From Ignavibacteriales bacterium (lineage in GTDB: Bacteria > Bacteroidota > Ignavibacteria > UBA10030), in NCBI GenBank assembly GCA_016186715.1, contig JACPLA010000050.1, positions 1-43,502 on the forward strand: 43,502 nucleotides of DNA, in the 5' to 3' direction. Below the pieces are notes generated by a model. The model was not told the origin of the DNA. It saw only the letters and a program-made list of their open reading frames with translations, and did no database searches. The translations under genes were made by a program, and so were the position numbers. Every line of letters begins with the position of its first letter. The stretch's first letter is position 1. Of the stretch, positions 37,325 through 43,502 are shown piece after piece.

Positions 37325-38176
37325 ATGAACCATAGTCGCCTCAAAACCGTCCTCGGATCCTTCCCCGACACCCCCGGGGTGTATCTCTTCTTTGGGACGG
37401 GCGATCTTCTTCTTTACGTCGGAAAAAGCAGGACCCTTCGAAGCCGCATTCGTTCCCACTTTTTTTCACGTGATGAGCGCCGGCTCCGCAGAAAGGTGCG
37501 GCGTATTGAAGTCCGGGAAACCGCGGGAGAGCTGGGTGCGCTGCTCCTTGAGTCGAAGCTGATCAAAGATCTTCGTCCGTTGTACAACGTCGCAGCCAGG
37601 CAGCGGAGAAGGATCGTTCTCGCACGAAAGTCCGAGACCCGGTTAGGATACGTCGGCGTCGAGCTCGAAGCGGTGGACTCCCTTAAGCCCGATGATGCAT
37701 TCCGTGTACTTGGTGTTTTCAAGCACACAACGCAGGCAAAAGAGTTCCTCGCGGGGATTTCGAAAGGCTACCGGCTCTGTCCGAAACTTCTCGGATTAGA
37801 GCGATCGCGAGGTCGTTGTTTTTCGTCTCACCTCGGCCGTTGTAACGGAGCCTGTGTGGGTGATGAGGCCCCGACGACGTATAATGCCCGGCTTGAGGCC
37901 GCTTTTGAAGAGCGACGAGTCAAAGCATGGCCGTACGAAGGGAGTGTTCTGGTGGAAGAGCAATCAGCCGATCGCGGACTTAACGAATCATTCCTCATTG
38001 ACAACTGGTGTCTTCTGGCGAGCACCAGGACGACAGGAAACGATGTGCAAGAGCACGCGCATCAGTCCCACCGTTTTGATTACGACAGTTACAAGATTCT
38101 TTACTCTTTTCTCACTGATCCGGTAAATCAACTTTTGATCCGGACAGTTGAGAGGGCAGGGGAGAATAAAGTGTGA
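37325..38176 (+). CDS. GIY-YIG nuclease (UvrC N-terminal / Cho-like)
   Basis: FPDTPGVYLFFGTGDLLLYVGKSRTLRSRIRSHF; ETAGELGALLLESKLIKDLRPLYN; CFSSHLGRCNGACVG. Confidence 0.85.
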   Translation: MNHSRLKTVLGSFPDTPGVYLFFGTGDLLLYVGKSRTLRSRIRSHFFSRDERRLRRKVRRIEVRETAGELGALLLESKLIKDLRPLYNVAARQRRRIVLARKSETRLGYVGVELEAVDSLKPDDAFRVLGVFKHTTQAKEFLAGISKGYRLCPKLLGLERSRGRCFSSHLGRCNGACVGDEAPTTYNARLEAAFEERRVKAWPYEGSVLVEEQSADRGLNESFLIDNWCLLASTRTTGNDVQEHAHQSHRFDYDSYKILYSFLTDPVNQLLIRTVERAGENKV

Positions 38177-38177
38177 A

Positions 38178-38226
38178 GAAGTCAGGGGTCAGAAGTCAGA
38201 GGTCAGAAGTCGGAGGTCAGAAGTCA
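38178..38226. repeat. Seven-unit 7-nt array (GARGTCA)7 one nucleotide after a stop codon
   Basis: gaagtca ggggtca gaagtca gaggtca gaagtcg gaggtca gaagtca. Confidence 0.95.
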
Positions 38227-38421
38227 GCGCGTCCGCCGAAGCCATGAATATGATCGATCTCGGAGGCGTAGGCGGAAAGTCAGAGGCGAAGAACGCCGCT
38301 CGCCGATGCATTACCGTTGCGTCACTATCCATCCTCCATCATCACCCTCTTCAACCTCTTTCACTTGACACAAGCCTGAAAATTCCTTAGCATCACTGAT
38401 AGCTCACCCTTTGGGGGGTCC

Positions 38422-41292
38422 ATGAACGTCAGAACAACCGTCTTTTACTCCCTTCGGCCGGTCATCGCCTGCCTTATTGGTTTCTCTTCCGCCTCCGCCC
38501 AGGTCATCATCCGTGAACGGATTGCCATTGATCCAAGACCGCCAGCCCCAGTGCAGTCATCGAACGGTGCCGGTTCGGCACTGAGATACGAGCTCCAGTA
38601 TGACGGCCCCGTGCGGTCGCCGGAACTGAATTTCATGAGAATGCGAGAGATTATCTGCGGTGTGGATGAAAGCGCTCCGCTGAACAGTTCCATGACCGTT
38701 CCTGCGCAAAGCGGATTGTGGAATTTCTCTTTTCGCATCCACACGCCAGTCGTTTCGAACCATTATGCCCGGTTCTCTGTCTGGTTAGGAGATGCCGAAA
38801 TTTTGTCGGATTCCCTGTTGATCAACTGTGGATCCACCTGCCAGATCAATCACCAGTTCGGATTCAGAATCAGCAACACATTCAACTTCAGCGCCAACGG
38901 GCGGATTTTCTACACTGAGCAGTCTTTCCTGAGCGCGATAGCCTCAGGGCAGCAGCACTGTACAACGGAAATGTGGCATCCCGGCCTGCCGGTCAGTCTT
39001 CGGATTATCTCAGGCGAAGAACTGGGTCAATTTGCCGACCTGAACGGCATTCCCCTGGGTGATGCTGTGACGGTCGCCGGACGGGATGTAGACAACATTA
39101 CGTTTTTAGCCGATGGCATTGAGCCTGATTCCATTTCGGATTTCGTGATAATTGAAGCTGAGAGTTTCGGCATAACGCGAACAGCAACGATTGAAGTATT
39201 GAGAATATCGGAGAGTCCCATCTGGCTTGCCATGGACGCTCAGGGGGACGTTTCCTACGGGGCAGAGATGTCGATCATGGCCCAGGCGCTCAATATGTTC
39301 CAGCAGGAAGTCTCAGCCGGAAGCGGAGTCACCTATTCGTTTGAGATCATTGAAGGATCGGAGTGGGGGACTTTGTTCCGCGGAACGGCCGAAGGAAACA
39401 CGATCACAGGTATCCGGCCCACCGATGATTTTTTCTCCCGGGGAATGGCAACGATCGGATTTCGGGCAAGAAAGGCTGAGCCATCAGAGCCGCAGAAGGT
39501 GACCATCAGGGTTATGGCCACTAATCCTGAGATTCGCGCCGGAACCTGCAGCTTCAATGTCATTCCCAGTCCTTTGGCGATCAGCGTCATTCCCCCGACG
39601 ATCAGCTACGGCGAGCGATCGACCATTGTTGTTCAGAAGAAGAATCCGGACAGCACAGTAAGTCCCTGGCCTTCGGATGCGGGGTTGTCTTTCGAGATTA
39701 TCAAAGGCAACAATGCCGGCTATATCCTGTATCCGGACACATCGCTCAGAAACGATTCCTTCAACGGTCAGTCGGGCAGGATACAATTTGTGGCTCTGGA
39801 AGAGAGCCCACAGCCGGATACGGTGGAAGTTCAGTTTTATGTGTATGTTTACGAGGAAGGGACACCCGCCGCAACTGCTTCATCGTCTGCCGGTGTTCTG
39901 GCCTTCGATCCCATTCCGCCCAATCCGACGCTCAGGAGAACGGGATTGGCAACGGCCACGGTAGTCAAAGGGGACTCCTTGGATCATTTCCAGCTGGAGC
40001 TTGAGAAAGACACGATTGCCTTTACCGAGACAGCGAAGATCTTTGTGCAGGCGAAGGACAAAGACAGCAGCGATATTGGTCTCAACGGGAACACCCTGTT
40101 AAGATTCGCTTTGGACAGCACACGGTATGGGAGTTTCATTAAGGCTAATGGAGACACGGTTCCATCGCCTCTTGCCAATGTTCTTTACAGCGATGCAAAA
40201 GATGGTCATGTTCGGTTTGCCGCGGTGAACAAGAATCCGGATTCAGTCGTCAGTTTCAGGATTATTGCAAAGCTTCAACAAGATACGACAAAGGTGGGCG
40301 ATACAACGCTTGTGCTTTTGGAACAGACGCTGAAAATTGTGATGAATTCCCCTCATGAGGTGTTGCCAACAAAACTCTTCGGAATTCGAAACCAGCAAGT
40401 AACGGCTCATAACAGAAAATCGTTTGTCGTGCAGCTCACAAGAAATAGAGAGCCAGTTCCAAGTCATGCATTTGTTCTCACCACGAACTATGTTGCCCAA
40501 ACAGGCGGCCACGACCATGTCACCCCGCGGCGAATGGCAAACAACCAGACACAACGAAGAGAAAACTTTGGATATTTCATTCTTCAGCGGACGGGCGCGG
40601 CCATTGACAGGCCGTACCAAGGCACAACACAAACTGATGGAAGAGAGAATCTCGAATATGTTGCTTCGATGTTTGGTGATAGCATGCGAATTGTGGTCGA
40701 ATCAGCCGATCCCCTCAAGCGGCAATTCTTGAGAGACTCGATCACGATTGTCGAAAAAGTAAACAATTTGCAATTGCTGGACGATGGCACTGACTATGCG
40801 CTCATTGGTGGAACGTGTAATCATCATGGGCCGGCAGGGGTCGGTATCTGCGCGACTCCAAACAACAATCATTGGGCATCCGCTTCAGTAGTTACAAACA
40901 TTCAGCGTATCGCTTCCCGGTACCGACAGCAGTTTCCGACTGAACAGCCGTTGTACATCAACGATATGAGCCTTCCATTTGGGGGACGGTTTGATATCTT
41001 CGGTCAATGGGAAGGATACTCAGATCACCAATACCACAGGCAAGGTACTGATGTGGATATCAGGAGCACAACGATATCAGATGATGACAGGTACATCGAT
41101 GTCAACCGGAATGGGAGATACGATTCAGGTGAACCGATTACGTTTGATCTTAATAACAACGGGCAATACGACTACACAAATGCAGCGTTTGAGGAGATAT
41201 GTAGGGCCAATGATGTTCTTCGTCCGGATTTGGAATTTCCGGGTGTCCTTGGACAAGAGCACTATCACCTTTACTTTCATTTATACGATTGA
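38422..41292 (+). CDS. Large secreted Ig-like protein with C-terminal LAS-type (M15/MepA-like) metallopeptidase domain
   Basis: Signal peptide ending SSASAQ; long beta-rich region; C-terminal HQYHRQGTDVDIRS ... LGQEHYHLYFHLYD (HxxxGTxVDI and HxH); EF-hand-like DVNRNGRYDSGE / DLNNNGQYDYTNAAFEE between them. Confidence 0.7.
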   Translation: MNVRTTVFYSLRPVIACLIGFSSASAQVIIRERIAIDPRPPAPVQSSNGAGSALRYELQYDGPVRSPELNFMRMREIICGVDESAPLNSSMTVPAQSGLWNFSFRIHTPVVSNHYARFSVWLGDAEILSDSLLINCGSTCQINHQFGFRISNTFNFSANGRIFYTEQSFLSAIASGQQHCTTEMWHPGLPVSLRIISGEELGQFADLNGIPLGDAVTVAGRDVDNITFLADGIEPDSISDFVIIEAESFGITRTATIEVLRISESPIWLAMDAQGDVSYGAEMSIMAQALNMFQQEVSAGSGVTYSFEIIEGSEWGTLFRGTAEGNTITGIRPTDDFFSRGMATIGFRARKAEPSEPQKVTIRVMATNPEIRAGTCSFNVIPSPLAISVIPPTISYGERSTIVVQKKNPDSTVSPWPSDAGLSFEIIKGNNAGYILYPDTSLRNDSFNGQSGRIQFVALEESPQPDTVEVQFYVYVYEEGTPAATASSSAGVLAFDPIPPNPTLRRTGLATATVVKGDSLDHFQLELEKDTIAFTETAKIFVQAKDKDSSDIGLNGNTLLRFALDSTRYGSFIKANGDTVPSPLANVLYSDAKDGHVRFAAVNKNPDSVVSFRIIAKLQQDTTKVGDTTLVLLEQTLKIVMNSPHEVLPTKLFGIRNQQVTAHNRKSFVVQLTRNREPVPSHAFVLTTNYVAQTGGHDHVTPRRMANNQTQRRENFGYFILQRTGAAIDRPYQGTTQTDGRENLEYVASMFGDSMRIVVESADPLKRQFLRDSITIVEKVNNLQLLDDGTDYALIGGTCNHHGPAGVGICATPNNNHWASASVVTNIQRIASRYRQQFPTEQPLYINDMSLPFGGRFDIFGQWEGYSDHQYHRQGTDVDIRSTTISDDDRYIDVNRNGRYDSGEPITFDLNNNGQYDYTNAAFEEICRANDVLRPDLEFPGVLGQEHYHLYFHLYD

Positions 41293-41305
41293 AATGGAGA
41301 TAGAA

Positions 41306-42235
41306 ATGAGATACATACTTTTCTTTTTCATTCTGGTAGTTGCTCAATCATCGTTTTCTCAAACAGACACACTTTACTTCGATCCTGCATCGGGCAACTA
41401 TATCATACGATACCTTGGGACAACGCAGTCTGGTCAAGATACGATGGTTACTCTCACTTATGAGCCACCGACAGCAATCGATCCTGTAATACAGGGCTTT
41501 GTCTCGCCAACAGCCGACGGAAAGTATTTGTACCGATACAGAATCACGAATGGCACACAAGCTCAGCAAAATCTTGTTGAGTTTTCCTTGCATTATGACT
41601 CTACTGTTTGGATTGAAAGCAGAACACCGGAAACAAGCTGGAGAAATTACCCGCGTAAAATGCGCGATTACTCTGATACAGGCAAACCTAAACCCACTTA
41701 CACTTGGGTTTGGCGAGGAGATCAAGGACTAGAGGCAACGTGGTTTATTGACAGTTGTGTAGTAATCAGCGATGGGCTGCCTACAATTACGGCTTCGTAT
41801 AGCCAGGCGAAAACTCGCATATGGGCTTGGCCTGCAGGAGGACCGAATCAAAAGGATACGACGGCTTCTGATATCAGGATGAAGTTGCTACGTCTAGAAG
41901 TTTATCCCAATGCCAATGTTCTTAGAAAGACAATTGGCCCTAAGTTACCACCAACTCCGTTTGTACCGCTGAGCTTTCTCGGTACCCTTATTTCTTACAA
42001 GCATCAGGCCTTTGACCTTGGATGGATCAAGAACCATGGCATCGCCACCAGCCTGGATCAAAAGCTCGATAATGCCAAGGTTCAACTGGAAAAGGGGAAT
42101 AACACTTCAGCCAGGAACATTCTTGAAGCCTTCGTCAACGAAGTCGAGGCGCTGAACAAGCAGGATGGGCAAATCACAAACGAAGCCTATGCTCTGCTCA
42201 AGTTTAATACGGAGTATCTGATTGGGAAGCTGTAG
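41306..42235 (+). CDS. Hypothetical secreted protein
   Basis: Signal peptide MRYILFFFILVVAQSSFSQ; ORF track start at 40979 is spurious (overlaps upstream CDS). Confidence 0.7.
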   Translation: MRYILFFFILVVAQSSFSQTDTLYFDPASGNYIIRYLGTTQSGQDTMVTLTYEPPTAIDPVIQGFVSPTADGKYLYRYRITNGTQAQQNLVEFSLHYDSTVWIESRTPETSWRNYPRKMRDYSDTGKPKPTYTWVWRGDQGLEATWFIDSCVVISDGLPTITASYSQAKTRIWAWPAGGPNQKDTTASDIRMKLLRLEVYPNANVLRKTIGPKLPPTPFVPLSFLGTLISYKHQAFDLGWIKNHGIATSLDQKLDNAKVQLEKGNNTSARNILEAFVNEVEALNKQDGQITNEAYALLKFNTEYLIGKL

Positions 42236-42241
42236 GGGCAG

Positions 42242-42269
42242 GGTCAGAGATCAGAAGTCAGAGATCAGA
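42242..42269. repeat. Four-unit 7-nt array (GRTCAGA)4 after stop and fused to a truncated T9SS gene
   Basis: ggtcaga gatcaga agtcaga gatcaga. Confidence 0.9.
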
Positions 42270-42273
42270 CTTA

Positions 42274-42882
42274 TTGCTACCGTTTCTGGCACTCGGCCAG
42301 ACGGTCCATGAAATTCCGTTTGCGTCGGCAAACAACACGATTGAATTGACTGTACAGAATGCCTCGGCACTGAATCAGGAAGTGGTGAAGGTAAAAGTAG
42401 GGGGTGTACCGTCGTGGATACGCTTTGTGAAAAGCGAACAGCTAATCAACCGGCTCGGCGGAAACGAAGAGAAGACCGCCATCTTCGCCTTCTCGGTCGA
42501 CAAGACCGCTCCAGTCAACACCGAACGGACTCTCTCCTTCAACGTCTCCGGGCCTACGAACCAGGACTGGATCAAGACCATCGCCGTCAAGGTCGTTCCC
42601 CCGGAGTATTTTGAACTTTTTCAGAATTTTCCTAATCCTTTCAACCCTGTAACAACGATTGCTTACCAGCTTCCCCAGAAAGGGCTGGTGACTCTCAAGG
42701 TCTTCAATTTGATCGGGCAAACGCTGCTGACACTGTCGGATGCAGAACGGTCTGCCGGATATCATCAGGAGATCTGGGACGCGTCCCGGCATTCGAGCGG
42801 GACGTATGTGTATGAGCTTACCGTGCGCTTCTCCGATGGCAAGGAAACGGTTGCGCGGAAGAAGATGATGGTGGTGCAGTAA
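42274..42882 (+). CDS. T9SS C-terminal sorting domain protein, 5'-truncated (no ATG)
   Basis: LPFLALGQTVHEIPFASANNTIELTVQN...FELFQNFPNPFNPVTTIAYQLPQKGLVTLKVFNLIGQTLLTLSDAERSAGYHQEIWDASRHSSGTYVYELTV; frame begins with part of a signal peptide after the repeat. Confidence 0.75.
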   Translation: MLPFLALGQTVHEIPFASANNTIELTVQNASALNQEVVKVKVGGVPSWIRFVKSEQLINRLGGNEEKTAIFAFSVDKTAPVNTERTLSFNVSGPTNQDWIKTIAVKVVPPEYFELFQNFPNPFNPVTTIAYQLPQKGLVTLKVFNLIGQTLLTLSDAERSAGYHQEIWDASRHSSGTYVYELTVRFSDGKETVARKKMMVVQ

Positions 42883-42903
42883 AGGCCGCATCCCTGAATC
42901 GAT

Positions 42904-42957
42904 CAACGGCGCGTCGGAGAAAGGAGGCAAAACCCGACAGCGCCGTTGCGCTTTTTT
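42904..42957 (+). terminator. Rho-independent terminator
   Basis: CAACGGCGC-GTCGG ... CCGAC-a-GCGCCGTTG then cgcTTTTTT. Confidence 0.85.
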
Positions 42958-43031
42958 CCATGCACCGTTGCTATTCCTTCTCCTTTCTTCTATCTTTCTT
43001 CCCAATTCATCCAATCAAACATTTTTCTTCC

Positions 43032-43502
43032 ATGCTCAAGACTCTTCCAACGAAATCGAATTTCCTGGGCCTCGGCAAAGAACATTCTTCTTTCAACAAT
43101 TCAAAGGTCGTCATCCTCCCCGCCCCCTATGAACAAACAGTAAGCTACGGAGGCGGAACAAAAGCCGGACCCGCGGCAATCCTCAAGGCCTCCCACTACG
43201 TCGAATTCTTCGATGAGGAGACAAAACGAGAGATCTTCGCCGAACACGGAATCGCCACCCTCGTCCCTCTTCACTTCGCAAAGAAGAAAGACGCGGTCGC
43301 TATTCAATTCCTCCATGATACCGTTCTGAGCCTGCTCGACAAGGGAAAGTTCGTTGTCACCCTCGGCGGCGAACACACGATCTCTGCCGGTCCGATTGCC
43401 GCTCACCTGAAGAAAAATCCGAACCTTTCGGTCCTTCAGTTCGATGCCCATTCCGACCTGCGGGCCGAATATCAGGGGAACCCTCACAGTCATGCAAGCG
43501 TC
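43032..43502 (+). CDS. speB: Agmatinase/ureohydrolase, truncated by window end (absent from ORF track)
   Basis: Plus-strand translation from ATG 43032: MLKTLPTKSNFLGLGKEHSSFNNSKVVILPAPYEQTVSYGGGTKAGPAAIL...TLGGEHTISAGPI...VLQFDAHSDLRAEYQGNPHSHASV. Confidence 0.92.
   Translation, partial: MLKTLPTKSNFLGLGKEHSSFNNSKVVILPAPYEQTVSYGGGTKAGPAAILKASHYVEFFDEETKREIFAEHGIATLVPLHFAKKKDAVAIQFLHDTVLSLLDKGKFVVTLGGEHTISAGPIAAHLKKNPNLSVLQFDAHSDLRAEYQGNPHSHASV

Noticed and set aside
40979-41305. N-terminal part of ORF 40979..42235
   Set aside because: Lies in another frame over the end of the LAS peptidase gene; a clear signal peptide starts at 41306.

Overview
The window is gene-dense bacterial DNA. TonB-dependent receptor, type IX secretion C-terminal sorting domains and overall gene content suggest a Bacteroidota/Ignavibacteria-type genome (inference). 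Housekeeping genes: a phosphohexomutase, enolase, murA, purA and a 3'-truncated agmatinase. Accessory and envelope genes: ECF sigma / HEAT-repeat anti-sigma / DUF4097 cluster, UbiA prenyltransferase, ThiL-like protein, DagK-like kinase, NAD-epimerase, TonB receptor, DUF3108 protein, fatty acid desaturase, SDR, B12-type radical SAM, a histidine kinase / PP2C response regulator / OmpR-PhoB response regulator operon, DUF2085, di-heme cytochrome, GIY-YIG nuclease, and a large Ig-like protein ending in a LAS-type metallopeptidase. Two signals outside the gene list stand out. (1) Four promoters carry directly repeated TGACAA boxes at exactly 11-bp period, all in the same orientation relative to their genes (epimerase/DagK, a small envelope protein, desaturase/DUF3108, SDR/radical SAM). 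They surround a PhoB-like regulator operon and suggest an undescribed envelope/lipid regulon. (2) A dispersed family of degenerate tandem repeats with different sequences but a common 7-nt period lies immediately 3' of stop codons at eight loci. One three-unit array (21 nt) is inserted in frame inside the phosphohexomutase gene, and another sits at the 5' end of a truncated T9SS-sorted protein. Several decayed genes are visible (S23/four-helix protein frameshift, DUF4440 remnant with TGA, EEP-Omp85 fusion with a broken N-terminus, orphan T9SS tail). All calls are from reading the sequence; no database search was run.
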